64,000 bases of DNA from NCBI RefSeq assembly GCF_002081825.1, contig NZ_MUKU01000014.1, positions 1-64,000 on the forward strand, written 5' to 3'. Source of the stretch: Chromobacterium haemolyticum. Its GTDB lineage: Bacteria; Pseudomonadota; Gammaproteobacteria; Burkholderiales; Chromobacteriaceae. Below the pieces are notes generated by a model. That model saw only the letters and a list, made by a program, of their open reading frames with translations, was not told the DNA's origin and did no database searches. Shown here piece by piece: positions 26,098 through 35,202 of this stretch. How positions within the stretch are numbered: the stretch's first letter is position 1; each line of letters opens with the position of its first letter. The position numbers and the translations under genes were made by a program.

Positions 26098-26502
26098 TCA
26101 GCGGTGCAGTTCGCCCGCGGCTTCTGGCTGGAACGTGATCTCCAGCACCTTCAGGCGGATGCTGCCGGCCGGGGTTGGCCAGTCAATGCTTTGGCCGACG
26201 GACAGGCCCAGCAAGGCGGCGCCGATGGGCGCCAGTACCGAGATCTTGCCCTGTTCGCTGTCCGCTTCGCGGGGGTAGACCAGGGTCAGGGTTTTTTCCT
26301 GGGCGTTGTCGAGCTGGACCCGCGCGCAGCTGTTCATGGTGATGATGCCGGCGGGCATGGCGGAGGGCTCCACCACATCGGCGCGCTCCAGCTCGGCTTC
26401 CAGCGCGGCCGCGGTGGGGTGGCCGCTCTCGCAATCCTCCAGCAGCGCGGCGATGCGCTCATAGTCCAAAGAGGACACCGTGATGGCCGGGCTTGTCGAC
26501 AT
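26098..26502 (-). CDS. rnk: Nucleoside diphosphate kinase regulator (Rnk, GreA/GreB C-terminal-like)
   Basis: 134 residues. The C-terminal half is a FKBP-like GreA/GreB C-terminal domain (AGIITMNSCARVQLD, then YPREADSEQGKISVLAPIGA, ALLGLSVGQSIDW), preceded by a short Rnk-type N-terminal helix rather than the long coiled coil of Gre factors. It binds RNA polymerase in characterised relatives. ATG 26502 has an ideal AAGGAG; the upstream in-frame start at 26532 lacks one. Confidence 0.87.
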   Translation of the reverse strand: MSTSPAITVSSLDYERIAALLEDCESGHPTAAALEAELERADVVEPSAMPAGIITMNSCARVQLDNAQEKTLTLVYPREADSEQGKISVLAPIGAALLGLSVGQSIDWPTPAGSIRLKVLEITFQPEAAGELHR

Positions 26503-26670
26503 ATGCAACTCCTTCAGATAGACAAAGGGCACCGCAGGGTGCCCGATGATTTATTGCGCGAAAAGCGTGTGTGCCAATGATATCGCTTGTAACCGCGTGT
26601 AACAAGGCTTGGCGGCTCAATCGCCAGGAATACTGGGCTTTGGGCCGGGCTTGTAGTATGACCTGGGCAT

Positions 26671-27528
26671 TCAGCCTAGCAGCGACAGCGCCGCGCGGGG
26701 GCCGACATTGGCCTGAGCCTGGGCGGCGAGGCCGGTTTGCCCCAGGATCTGTTTGGCCGCCAGTTGCGCCGTGGCGGCGGCGAAGTCGGTGTCGCTGATG
26801 CGGCTATTGGCGGCGGCGGTGTTGAGCGAGGCGGTTTGCAGGTTGTTGATGCTGGCTTCGAAGCGGTTGCTGATCGAGCCCAGGGTGCTGCGAGTGTTGG
26901 CCAGGGTGTTCAGATCGGTGTTGGTGCTTTGCTGCGCGGCCAGCGCGCCGGCCTGGGTGCTGATGTCTATGGTGCCGGTGGCGTTCAGATTGGCGTTGTA
27001 GCTGTTGAGCCCGCCGCTGGCCGGCGCGGCGGACAGATTGACGCCGGATATGTTCACTTGGTTGTCCGCGCTGCCGTTGGGGCCCACCTGGAAGGTGGTG
27101 GAGGCGTTGCTGTTCAGTAGCGGGGTGCCGTTGAATTCGGTGCTTTGCACGATGGCGGAATTGGCCTGGGTCAGCTGGTCCACCTGCTGCTGCAGCGCCT
27201 GACGGTTGCTGGCGCTGAGCGCGCCGTTGCCGGCTTGAATCGCCAGTTCCTGGATTTGTTGGGTGTTGCTTTGTAGCTGGTTGAGGGCGCCGTCGGCGGT
27301 CTGGGCCAGCGAGATGCCGTCGTTGGCGTTGTTGATCGCCTGATTGTTGCCGTTGATCTGGGCCAGCAGCGCTTCGGAGATGGCGGCGTTGGCCGGGTTG
27401 TTGGCGGCGTTGTCGGTGGTTTTGCCGGCCGAGAGTTGGGCCAGCAGCTTGTCTTTGGCTTTCTGGGTCTGGTTCAGCTGGTTCTGCCCCTGAAGCGCGC
27501 TCAGATTGCTATTGATGGTCAGTGCCAT
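26671..27528 (-). CDS. fliC: Flagellin, isolated gene
   Basis: 285 residues. Conserved D0/D1 halves are present: N-terminal LTINSNLSALQGQNQLNQTQ and C-terminal RISDTDFAAATAQLAAKQIL, with a very short central region and no large D2/D3 domain. The usual C-terminal QxxLSLL is replaced by GPRAALSLLG, and the conserved N-terminal stretch is shorter in charged residues than typical flagellins. CAGGAG precedes the start. No other flagellar gene and no clear sigma-28 promoter is seen. It may be a secondary or minor flagellin. It lies between rnk and map, both in the same direction. Confidence 0.85.
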   Translation of the reverse strand: MALTINSNLSALQGQNQLNQTQKAKDKLLAQLSAGKTTDNAANNPANAAISEALLAQINGNNQAINNANDGISLAQTADGALNQLQSNTQQIQELAIQAGNGALSASNRQALQQQVDQLTQANSAIVQSTEFNGTPLLNSNASTTFQVGPNGSADNQVNISGVNLSAAPASGGLNSYNANLNATGTIDISTQAGALAAQQSTNTDLNTLANTRSTLGSISNRFEASINNLQTASLNTAAANSRISDTDFAAATAQLAAKQILGQTGLAAQAQANVGPRAALSLLG

Positions 27529-27643
27529 GGCCGGCTCCTGCTGGATGTGGTTTCACTTCTTCAGTGTAAGAAAGCGCGCGGGGCAGGGCAAGCTGGGTTT
27601 TGGGTAAAGTCGCGCCGCGTCTGATGGCGCGGGCATGGGCGTG

Positions 27644-27667
27644 AAAAAGCCCGGCGGCGCCGGGCTG
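27644..27667 (-). terminator. Rho-independent terminator after map
   Basis: On the minus strand CAGCCCGGCG and CGCCGGGCT form a stem followed by TTTTT (A-run at 27644-27648 on the plus strand). Confidence 0.82.
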
Positions 27668-27684
27668 ATGATTGAGCATTCGTT

Positions 27685-28479
27685 TTATTTGCCGGGCTTG
27701 GGCGGCGTGCCGGCGGACTGGGTCAGGATTTCGTAGCCGCTGTCGGTGACCAGCACGGTGTGCTCCCATTGCGCGGACAGGCTGCGGTCCTTGGTGACCA
27801 CGGTCCAGCCGTCGCCCAGCATGCGCAGGTGGCGCTTGCCCTGGTTGATCATCGGCTCGATGGTGAAGATCATGCCGGCCTGCAACTCCAGCCCGGTGCC
27901 GGGGCGGCCGTAGTGCAGCACTTGCGGCTCTTCGTGGAATTTTGTGCCGATGCCGTGGCCGCAGAATTCCTGCACCACGCTGTAACCGGAGTTTTCCGCG
28001 TGCTGCTGGACGGCGTAGCCGATGTCGCCCAGCGTGGCGCCCGGCTTGACCTTGTCTATGCCGCGCCACATGCATTCGTAGGTCACGCGGGACAGGCGGC
28101 GGGCGTGTTCGCTGACGTTGCCGACGTGGTACATGCGGCTGGTGTCGCCGTGGTAGCCGTCCTTGATCACGGTGACGTCCAGATTCATGATGTCGCCGCT
28201 TTTCAGGGGCTTGTCGTTCGGGATGCCGTGGCAAATCACGTGGTTGACCGAGGTGCATACCGATTTGGGATACGGATTGTGACCGTCCGGCGCGTAGTTC
28301 AGCGGCGCCGGGATCGCGCCCTGCTCATTGACGATGTAGTCGTGGCACAGCTTGTCGATGGCCTCGGTGGTGACGCCGGGCTTGATGAAGGGGGTGATGT
28401 AGTCGAGGACTTCCGACGCCAGGCGGCCGGCGATCCGCATCTTTTCGATGTCTTGGGCGGTTTTTAGTTGGATGCTCAT
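27685..28479 (-). CDS. map: Methionine aminopeptidase, type I
   Basis: 264 residues; removes the initiator Met from nascent proteins. Metal ligands are the two Asp in MNLDVTVIKDGYHGDTSR, His in FCGHGIGTKFHEEP, and Glu residues in MIFTIEPMI and QWEHTVLVT. The NHVICHGIPND stretch supplies the substrate-side His. Length is normal for type Ia. Its terminator lies at 27644. Confidence 0.95.
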   Translation of the reverse strand: MSIQLKTAQDIEKMRIAGRLASEVLDYITPFIKPGVTTEAIDKLCHDYIVNEQGAIPAPLNYAPDGHNPYPKSVCTSVNHVICHGIPNDKPLKSGDIMNLDVTVIKDGYHGDTSRMYHVGNVSEHARRLSRVTYECMWRGIDKVKPGATLGDIGYAVQQHAENSGYSVVQEFCGHGIGTKFHEEPQVLHYGRPGTGLELQAGMIFTIEPMINQGKRHLRMLGDGWTVVTKDRSLSAQWEHTVLVTDSGYEILTQSAGTPPKPGK

Positions 28480-28525
28480 GGGGTTCTGGTGATATGCGTG
28501 TCTGCGGCTAATGAGACGTATTCTA

Positions 28526-28571
28526 GCAAAAACGCCCCCGGCCCGGCAGTGCTTGTCGGGCTGGGGGCGCG
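28526..28571 (-). terminator. Rho-independent terminator after dbpA
   Basis: On the minus strand CGCCCCCAGCCCG pairs imperfectly with CGGGCCGGGGGCG and is followed by TTTTTG. Confidence 0.75.
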
Positions 28572-28578
28572 TTGGCGT

Positions 28579-29958
28579 TCAAATCAGGCGCATCTTGAAC
28601 TGCTTGCCCTTGATCTTGCAGGCGGACAGACGCTCCAGCGCTTGCTCGGCGATGGCGCGGTCCAGCGCCACGAAGCTGGCGAATTCGAAGATGTTGATCT
28701 TGCCGATCTGGGCGCCGGTAAAGCCGGCGTCGCCGGTCAGCGCGCCGAGGATGTCGCCGGGGCGCAGCTTTTCACGCTTGCCGCCGGCGATTTCCAGCGT
28801 GACCATGGGCGGCAGGAGTTGGCCGCCGGGAGCCGGGGTCAACTGGTCCAGCTTGGCCCAGGTCAGCGGCGCCTGCTGATAGCTTTCAATCAGCGCCAGC
28901 CGCTTGTCGTCGTTGTCGGTGGCCAGGGTCAGCGCCAGGCCCATCGCCTCGCCGCGGCCGGTGCGGCCGATGCGGTGGATGTGGATTTCCGGATCATGAG
29001 TGACGTCGACGTTGATCACCAGATCCAGTTCCTTGATGTCCAGGCCCCGCGCGGCGACGTCGGTGGCCACCAGCACGGTGGCGCTCTTGTTGGCGAAGCG
29101 CAGCAGGATCTGGTCGCGCTCGCGTTGCTCAAGGTCGCCGTACAGCGCCAGCGCGTTGAAGCCGCGGGCCTGCAGGTCGCGCACCAGCTCCTTGCAGCGT
29201 TCCTTGGTGTTGCAGAAGGCCAGCGCGGAAGTCGGGCGCAGGTGTCGCAGAATCGTGGTGACGGTTTCCAGCCGCTGTTCCGGCTTGATTTTGTAGAACC
29301 ATTGTTCGATGCGCCCGCTGTCGTGCAGCGATTCCACCTGGATTTCCTGCGGGCGGCGCATGAATTGAGCGCTGATCTTGCGGATGTCTTCCGGGTAGGT
29401 GGCGGAGAACATCAAGGTTTGGCGCTGGCGCGGGCAGGCGCGCACGATGCCGACGATTTCCTCGATGAAGCCCATATCCACCATGCGGTCGGCCTCGTCC
29501 AGCACCAGAGTGCCGACGCCGGACAGATTCAGCGAGCCGCGGAACAAGTGGTCCTGCAACCGGCCCGGGGTGCCCACCACGATGTGGGCGCCGTGCTCCA
29601 GCGAGCCGATCTGCGGTCCCATGGGGCTGCCGCCGGTCAGGGTCACCACTTTGATATTGTCTATGCTGCGCGCCAGCCGGCGGATTTCCTGCGCCACTTG
29701 GTCGGCCAGTTCGCGAGTGGGGCAGAGCACCAGAGCCTGAACGCCGAACCAGCGCGGATTCAGCCGCGCGAGGATGCCCAAGCCGAAAGCCGCCGTCTTG
29801 CCGCTGCCGGTCTTGGCCTGGGCGATCAGGTCTTGGCCGTCCAGGATCGCCGGCAGGCTGGCGGCCTGGATGGCGGTCATGCTGTGGTAGCCCAGGCTAT
29901 CCAGATTGGACAATAGGGCGGCGGGCAGGGGCAGAACGGAGAAAGCGGCTTTTTTCAC
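28579..29958 (-). CDS. dbpA: ATP-dependent RNA helicase DbpA
   Basis: 459 residues from the GTG at 29958. DEAD-box motifs in order: Q-motif region MTAIQAASLPAIL, AKTGSGKTAA, PTRELADQ, VLDEADRM, SATYPED and HRIGRTGR. The C-terminal about 75 residues (KLRPGDILGALTGDAGFTG to KMRLI) form the RRM-like domain that directs DbpA to 23S rRNA hairpin 92 during large-subunit assembly. The frame is open to an ATG at 30012 (477 residues), but relatives start close to the KKAAFSVLPLP stretch; the start remains uncertain. Confidence 0.9.
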   Translation of the reverse strand: MKKAAFSVLPLPAALLSNLDSLGYHSMTAIQAASLPAILDGQDLIAQAKTGSGKTAAFGLGILARLNPRWFGVQALVLCPTRELADQVAQEIRRLARSIDNIKVVTLTGGSPMGPQIGSLEHGAHIVVGTPGRLQDHLFRGSLNLSGVGTLVLDEADRMVDMGFIEEIVGIVRACPRQRQTLMFSATYPEDIRKISAQFMRRPQEIQVESLHDSGRIEQWFYKIKPEQRLETVTTILRHLRPTSALAFCNTKERCKELVRDLQARGFNALALYGDLEQRERDQILLRFANKSATVLVATDVAARGLDIKELDLVINVDVTHDPEIHIHRIGRTGRGEAMGLALTLATDNDDKRLALIESYQQAPLTWAKLDQLTPAPGGQLLPPMVTLEIAGGKREKLRPGDILGALTGDAGFTGAQIGKINIFEFASFVALDRAIAEQALERLSACKIKGKQFKMRLI

Positions 29959-30044
29959 AATGACTTGGCGTATAACGGTATCGGGCTGCGAGTGTAACAG
30001 GCCGGCGGCCAACGGCCAAATCGGATGTCCGCCGGCGACTGGAT

Positions 30045-31673
30045 TTATACCGTGAAGCGCGATACTGATTCCGTCAGCCGCTGCGCCAATTGCTCCAGTT
30101 GCTCGGCGGCGTTCACGGTCTGGCCGATCTCTTGGTCATTGGTTTGAGCCATCTCGGCGATGGCGTCGATGCTGCCGGTCACGGATTGGCTGGCGGCGCG
30201 CTGCTGTTCGGTGACAGCGACGATCTGGCGCAGGCCCTGGCGCACCTCGGCGACGGACTGGTTGGCGGCGTCCAGCACGCGGGACACGCTGTCGGCGGAC
30301 TGGCGGCTGGCGGTCAGCGAAGACAGGCCGGCGTTGACCGCGGCGCGCACCGCGTCGGTTTTCTGGTTGAGCGCGCCGGTCACCGTGTCGATCTCGCTGG
30401 CGGAGCGGGCCGATTTCTCAGCCAGCTTGCGTACCTCGTCGGCTACCACCGCGAAACCGCGGCCTTGCTCGCCGGCGCGCGCGGCCTCGATCGCCGCGTT
30501 CAAGGCCAGCAGATTGGTCTGTTCGGCGATTTCGCGCACTTCCTTGGTCATATTGGTGATGCTGGAGGTGGCGCTGGCCAGCTCGGTTTCCGCCTGCGCC
30601 ATCAGCCGCACCGCTTGCTCTGCCTGGCTGATTTCGCGCTGAAGCTGGCTGAGGCTGGTACGGCCGTCCTCGGAGCGCTGCAGGCTCTGGTCGGCCTCGG
30701 CGCTGACATCCTCCGCCTTGCCGGCGATTTCACCGATATGGCTGGCCAGTTGCTCCACCGCGTCGGCCGCGGATTGGGATTGACGGTTTTGCTTGTGGGA
30801 GCTTTCGGCCAGGTGGGCGGCGCCGTCGGCCAACTGGCGCGAGGACTGCGACACCGCGCCGGCGGAGGCGCCGACATGGCGCACCAGCTCCGCGATGGCG
30901 GCCAGCATCTGGTTGAAGCGCTGCGCGGTATCGCCGATTTCGTCGCGGCTGCGCACCGGCAGCCGCCGCGTCAGATCGCCTTCGCCCTGGGCCAACTCCG
31001 CGAGGCTGGTCGACATCGCCTGCAGCGGCCGGGTGACGAGGCGGCGCGCCAGCAGGAATACCACGGCCATCAGGGGCAGCGAGGCCAGGATGGCGAACAG
31101 AATGCTTTGATCGCGAAAACGGCTGACCGAGGCGTAGGGTTTTTCCAGGGAGACGCGCATGCTGACCACGCCCAGCGGTGTCTTGTCCGCCACCTGGTGG
31201 CACATCATGCAGTTCTTGCCCAGGTAGTTGCGCGAGGCCAGCGCGGGGTAGACCACGCGCAAATGCTCGCCCAGCGCCGGGGTGGATTCAATCTGGATAT
31301 GGGGTTTGCCGTCGCGCAAGGCCTGTTGCTCCACCGTGTCGCCGCTCAGATTCTTGTCGCCGGCGTTGCCAGGGCCGAACTGTTTGCTGACGGCAGGGCC
31401 GCGGATCACGCGCAGGTCGCGCACCGCGGAGAGTTCCTTGATCTGGTCCAGAAAAACGTCGCGCTGGCCTACGGTGCCGGTAATCATCATGCCGGTGAGT
31501 CCGGCCATGGTCATTTCGTTCATGCTGTGGGCCAGGTCTTGCGCCTGCTCTACCGCGATGTCGCGGCTGACGCTGGTTTCCCAGGCAATCAGCCCGCTCC
31601 AGGCCAGTATCAGACAGCACCATACCGCCATGGTCAGTTTCAGCCAGATCGGCCAATCGGAAAATTTGCGCAT
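30045..31673 (-). CDS. Methyl-accepting chemotaxis protein with a CxxCH haem motif
   Basis: 542 residues. First membrane helix at about 12-32, periplasmic sensor at about 33-190, second helix at about 190-212, HAMP next, then the kinase-control tip [20 protein letters not shown] and adaptation helices; no C-terminal CheR pentapeptide is seen. The sensor contains CMMCH at residues 155-159, a c-type haem attachment motif of the kind found in periplasmic haem-PAS chemoreceptors that sense redox or gas ligands. The protein is monocistronic. Haem binding is predicted from the motif only. Confidence 0.9.
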   Translation of the reverse strand: MRKFSDWPIWLKLTMAVWCCLILAWSGLIAWETSVSRDIAVEQAQDLAHSMNEMTMAGLTGMMITGTVGQRDVFLDQIKELSAVRDLRVIRGPAVSKQFGPGNAGDKNLSGDTVEQQALRDGKPHIQIESTPALGEHLRVVYPALASRNYLGKNCMMCHQVADKTPLGVVSMRVSLEKPYASVSRFRDQSILFAILASLPLMAVVFLLARRLVTRPLQAMSTSLAELAQGEGDLTRRLPVRSRDEIGDTAQRFNQMLAAIAELVRHVGASAGAVSQSSRQLADGAAHLAESSHKQNRQSQSAADAVEQLASHIGEIAGKAEDVSAEADQSLQRSEDGRTSLSQLQREISQAEQAVRLMAQAETELASATSSITNMTKEVREIAEQTNLLALNAAIEAARAGEQGRGFAVVADEVRKLAEKSARSASEIDTVTGALNQKTDAVRAAVNAGLSSLTASRQSADSVSRVLDAANQSVAEVRQGLRQIVAVTEQQRAASQSVTGSIDAIAEMAQTNDQEIGQTVNAAEQLEQLAQRLTESVSRFTV

Positions 31674-31913
31674 GCGTGTGCGGACGGCGGGTCCGTTCTC
31701 CTGGTGTGTTTGTAGAATCGTGCGATTGCCGCTATAGGTTTATTGAAATGGGTCGCAGCGCGATGGTAGTGATTTGATGACGTAGGAATGTTGGTTTAAA
31801 TCAAACTTATAGTTAAAACGATTAGGCTTGGGTTTGAGGCGGTTTTCTGTGAAAATCCCGCCCTCGCCGCAGTTGGGCATCTTCATCACCATGGATTTCA
31901 AGGAGCGCAGTAT

Positions 31914-33149
31914 ATGGGTGACACAAGCGGACGCCGCGTAGCCATCATCGGCGGCGGACCGGCCGGCCTGGCCGCCGCCGAGCAACTGGCGGCGGCGGGC
32001 GTGCGGGTCGATGTCTACGACGCAATGCCGTCGGTCGGCCGCAAATTCCTGCTGGCCGGCGTGGGCGGCATGAATATCACCCATTCCGAACCCCACGCCA
32101 GCTTTGTGCAGCGCTACGGCGCGCACAGCGCCGAGCTGCGGCCGATGCTGGACGTATTCAACGGCGAACATGTGCGGGCCTGGGTGCACGGCCTGGGCAT
32201 AGAAACCTTCATCGGCAGTTCCGGCAAGGTGTTTCCCAAGGAAATGAAGGCGGCGCCGCTGCTGCGCTCCTGGCTGACGCGGCTGCGCGAGGCGGGGGTG
32301 AGCTTCCATGTGCGTCACCGTTTTCTGGGCTGGGACGAGCGCGGCCGCCTGCGGTTGTCCGCGCCGGACGGCGAACGCTTGGCCGAGGCCGACGCCGTGG
32401 TGCTGGCCATGGGCGGCGGCAGCTGGCGCAAGCTGGGTTCGGACGGCAGCTGGGCGGCGATGCTGCGCGAGCGCGGCGTGGAGGTATCCAAGCTGCAGCC
32501 GTCCAACTGCGGTTTCGACGCCGGCTGGAGCGAGTATTTCGCCGACAAGTTCGCCGGCGCGCCGTTGAAATCGGTGACCTTGCAGTTCCATCCGGCCATC
32601 GGTCACCCGTTCAGCCGCCGCGGCGAGTTCGTCATCACCGCCGGCGGCGTGGAGGGCAATTTGATTTACGCCTGCTCCGGCGCCATCCGCGACGAAATCG
32701 CGCGCAGCGGCGCGGCCTTGTGTTATCTGGACCTGATGCCGGACTGGAGCTTGCAGCGCATCCTGGGCGAAGTGGCGCGGCCGCGGGGTTCGCGCTCGAT
32801 GTCCAGCCATTTGCAAAGCCGGCTGGGCCTGAAGGGCGTGCGCATGGGCTTGTTGCGCGAATGCCTGGACAAGGAGGTTTTCAACGACCCGGCCAAGCTG
32901 GCCGAGGGCATCAAGGCGCTGCCTTTGCGCTTGTTGGCGCCGAGGCCGTTGGACGAGGCGATCAGCACCGCAGGCGGCGTGACTTTCGGCGCGTTGGACG
33001 ACAACCTGATGTTGCAGGCGATGCCGGGCGTGTTCTGCGCCGGCGAGATGCTGGACTGGGAAGCGCCCACCGGCGGTTATTTGCTGACCGCCTGCTTTTC
33101 CACCGGGCGCGCCGCCGCGGGCGGGGTGCTGCGCTGGATGCAGGGTTGA
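31914..33149 (+). CDS. HI0933-superfamily flavoprotein (TIGR03862-like)
   Basis: 411 residues. VAIIGGGPAGLAAAEQLAAAG binds FAD, VGGMNITHSEP occupies the position of the GGGRCN motif of HI0933 proteins, and the C-terminal MLDWEAPTGGYLLTACFSTG closes the FAD site. It differs from the 21726-22898 paralogue in lacking the Cys of GGGRCN. Members are uncharacterised. AAGGAG precedes the ATG. The 31674-31913 upstream stretch is AT-richer and presumably holds the promoter. Confidence 0.85.
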   Translation: MGDTSGRRVAIIGGGPAGLAAAEQLAAAGVRVDVYDAMPSVGRKFLLAGVGGMNITHSEPHASFVQRYGAHSAELRPMLDVFNGEHVRAWVHGLGIETFIGSSGKVFPKEMKAAPLLRSWLTRLREAGVSFHVRHRFLGWDERGRLRLSAPDGERLAEADAVVLAMGGGSWRKLGSDGSWAAMLRERGVEVSKLQPSNCGFDAGWSEYFADKFAGAPLKSVTLQFHPAIGHPFSRRGEFVITAGGVEGNLIYACSGAIRDEIARSGAALCYLDLMPDWSLQRILGEVARPRGSRSMSSHLQSRLGLKGVRMGLLRECLDKEVFNDPAKLAEGIKALPLRLLAPRPLDEAISTAGGVTFGALDDNLMLQAMPGVFCAGEMLDWEAPTGGYLLTACFSTGRAAAGGVLRWMQG

Positions 33150-33338
33150 GGCCTGTTGCGTTCACGCCAGCGCAATAGGCGGCGACTGCGTGTTTCTACG
33201 GAGCGCTACCTGCATTTTTTTTGCAAGCCTCTATACTGGTAATGTCGCGCGAAACGCGCGGCCACGTCGTTGTCGAGAAAGCCGCCCACTGCATGGATTG
33301 TCATGATGCGAAGGCGAACGCCTGAGGAGAACAGCGCG

Positions 33339-33551
33339 ATGAAGCTTGACGATTTCAACCAGGTGGCCGATTTGATCGGCCTGAAAAAACGTTCACGCGA
33401 AGCGGTGTGGCTGATGGAAGTGGAGGGCATGACAGGCTACTTCGCCGCCCAGCAAATGGACATCAGCGAATCCACCGTGTCCCGCGCGCACAGCCGCTTT
33501 CGCCGCGCGCTGCAAAAAATCAACTCGCTGGCGGGCCATCTGCCCTTGTAA
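33339..33551 (+). CDS. KorA/TrfB-like helix-turn-helix protein
   Basis: 70 residues. The pattern MKLDDFNQVADLIGLKKRSR followed by AAQQMDISESTVSRAHSRFR resembles the TrfB/KorA repressor family best known from IncP plasmids, in which a helix-turn-helix recognises palindromic operators. ATG 33339 has GAGGAG at ideal spacing; a longer frame to 33270 lacks one. A stable hairpin follows. It stands alone, so there is no plasmid backbone here; the target is unknown. Confidence 0.65.
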   Translation: MKLDDFNQVADLIGLKKRSREAVWLMEVEGMTGYFAAQQMDISESTVSRAHSRFRRALQKINSLAGHLPL

Positions 33552-33570
33552 AGCCCGCCGTCAAGGCGAA

Positions 33571-33600
33571 GACGAAGCCCGGTCTTGGCCGGGCTTCGTC
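33571..33600. terminator. Hairpin after the KorA-like gene
   Basis: GACGAAGCCCGG pairs perfectly with CCGGGCTTCGTC around a 6-nt loop. There is no T-run, so termination may be weak or rho-assisted. Confidence 0.55.
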
Positions 33601-33702
33601 GCGTTCGGGCTGTTCCTTGTGCCGGGCGGCGTTAGCGACGCCGCCGCTGTTCACCGCATCTGGATATACTGACGCGCAGTCTTCCCCTCCAAGGAGAGCT
33701 TC

Positions 33703-35061
33703 ATGGCTTTGCGTCACGGCGTCGATTTCGACAAGGCCCAGGCCTTGCACCGGCAGGAACTGGCGATGTTTTCCGAGCGGCGTCCGCGCTCGCGACAGTT
33801 GTCCGCCGCCGGCGGCGAGCATTTGCTGTTCGGCGCGCCTTTGCACTGGATGGCGGACTGGTCCACCCCGTTCCATCTCTACGTGGAAGAGGCTCGTGGC
33901 GCGCGGCTGCGCGACGTGGACGGCCATGAATACCTGGATTTCTGCCTGGGCGACACCGGTGCGATGTTCGGCCATTCGCCTGCGCCGGTAGCGCGCGCCA
34001 TCGCCGATCAGACTGCGCGCGGCCTGACCGCCATGTTGCCGTCGCCGGATGCAGTGTGGGTGGCGGAGGAACTGGCGCGGCGTTTCGGTTTGTCGCATTG
34101 GCAATTCGCCCTCAGCGCCAGCGACGCCAATCGCTTCGCGCTGCGCTGGCTGCGCGCCGCCAGCGGTCGGGACCAGATCATCGTGTTCAACGGCTGTTAT
34201 CACGGCACGGTGGACGACGCCTTCGTCGATCTGGTCGACGACCGGCCCAGGGCGCGCGCCAGTCTACTGGGCCAGGCGCATGATCCGGCTGCGCATACCC
34301 GGGTGGTGGAGTTCAACGATCTGGAGGCGCTGGAACGAGCCTTGAGCGATGAGCGGGCGGCCTGCGTGTTGGCCGAGCCGGTGATGACCAATATCGGCAT
34401 GGTGTTGCCGGAGCCGGGCTTTTGGAGCGCGGCTCAGGACTTGATCCGCCGCTACGGCAGTTATCTGCTTTTGGACGAAACCCATACCATCAGCAGCGGG
34501 CCGGGCGGTTACGGTGCGGCTTACGGCCTGAAGCCGGACGCGCTGGTGCTGGGCAAGCCGCTGGGCGGCGGCCTGCCGTGCGCGGTTTACGGGTTCAGCG
34601 CGGAGCTGGCGGAGCGGGCGCAACGCGCCAAGCGCGCCGCCGCGCCAGGTCATTCCGGCATCGGCACCACGCTGAGCGGCAATATGCTGGCCGCGGCGGC
34701 GATGCGCGCCAATCTGGCTGAGGTGATGAGCGATGCTGCCTATCAGCGGATGTTCGCGCTGGCCCAGCACCTGGCGGATGGTTTGCAGGACTGGATAGAA
34801 CGCTGGCGGCTGCCGTGGTGCGTGAGCCGCGTCGGCGCGCGCTGCGAGTTCCAGTTTTCCCCGCGCCCGCCGCGCAACGGCGGCGAGGCGGGCGCAATGC
34901 AGGATGAGGCGCTGGAGCGGGTGATCCATCTTTACCTGCTTAACCGCGGTTTCCTGATCACGCCCTTCCACAATATGTTGCTGCTGTGTCCGGACACCGA
35001 GTTCGCCGATGTTGACCGCTTGCTGGAGGCCCTGGACGGTTTCGCCGGCGAGGTGGTTTAG
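33703..35061 (+). CDS. Class III aminotransferase (glutamate-semialdehyde-aminomutase-like)
   Basis: 452 residues, fold-type I PLP enzyme. The PLP lysine is in LVLGKPLGGGLPCAVYG; YLLLDETHTISSGPGGYG supplies the cofactor-binding Asp and NGCYHGTVDD the ring-stacking region. The N-terminal FCLGDTGAMFGHSPAPV and overall order resemble glutamate-1-semialdehyde aminomutase and related transaminases, but a bona fide hemL role is doubtful because several GSAM-specific motifs differ. AAGGAG precedes the start. The TAG stop overlaps the TTA flank of repeat copy C. Confidence 0.8.
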   Translation: MALRHGVDFDKAQALHRQELAMFSERRPRSRQLSAAGGEHLLFGAPLHWMADWSTPFHLYVEEARGARLRDVDGHEYLDFCLGDTGAMFGHSPAPVARAIADQTARGLTAMLPSPDAVWVAEELARRFGLSHWQFALSASDANRFALRWLRAASGRDQIIVFNGCYHGTVDDAFVDLVDDRPRARASLLGQAHDPAAHTRVVEFNDLEALERALSDERAACVLAEPVMTNIGMVLPEPGFWSAAQDLIRRYGSYLLLDETHTISSGPGGYGAAYGLKPDALVLGKPLGGGLPCAVYGFSAELAERAQRAKRAAAPGHSGIGTTLSGNMLAAAAMRANLAEVMSDAAYQRMFALAQHLADGLQDWIERWRLPWCVSRVGARCEFQFSPRPPRNGGEAGAMQDEALERVIHLYLLNRGFLITPFHNMLLLCPDTEFADVDRLLEALDGFAGEVV

Positions 35062-35202
35062 CGCCGGTTCAACCCCTCGCAAGCTAGAGCGGAACAAGGC
35101 GTTGCAGCTGAGAAAGCGGAGTGTACAAGGGGTGCGTGAGCATTTCGAAGCGGTACTCACCATGTCACGTCTCACGACGCGCAGCAGATCGTAAACAGCT
35201 TC
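35061..35202. repeat. MITE-like dispersed repeat, copy C (142 bp)
   Basis: Right end AGATCGTAAACAGCTTC is well conserved and the left end GCGCCGGTTCAA is diverged. Flanks are TTA on both sides (35058-35060 and 35203-35205). The left TTA overlaps the TAG of the aminotransferase; the right TTA is the TAA stop of the minus-strand HDOD gene. The interior (AAGCGGAGTGTACAAG, GAGCATTTCGAA) has the same orientation as copy A. Confidence 0.8.

Noticed and set aside
33703-35061. Glutamate-1-semialdehyde aminomutase (hemL)
   Set aside because: The fold matches, but specific motifs differ and the neighbours are unrelated to haem synthesis, so it is listed only as a class III aminotransferase.
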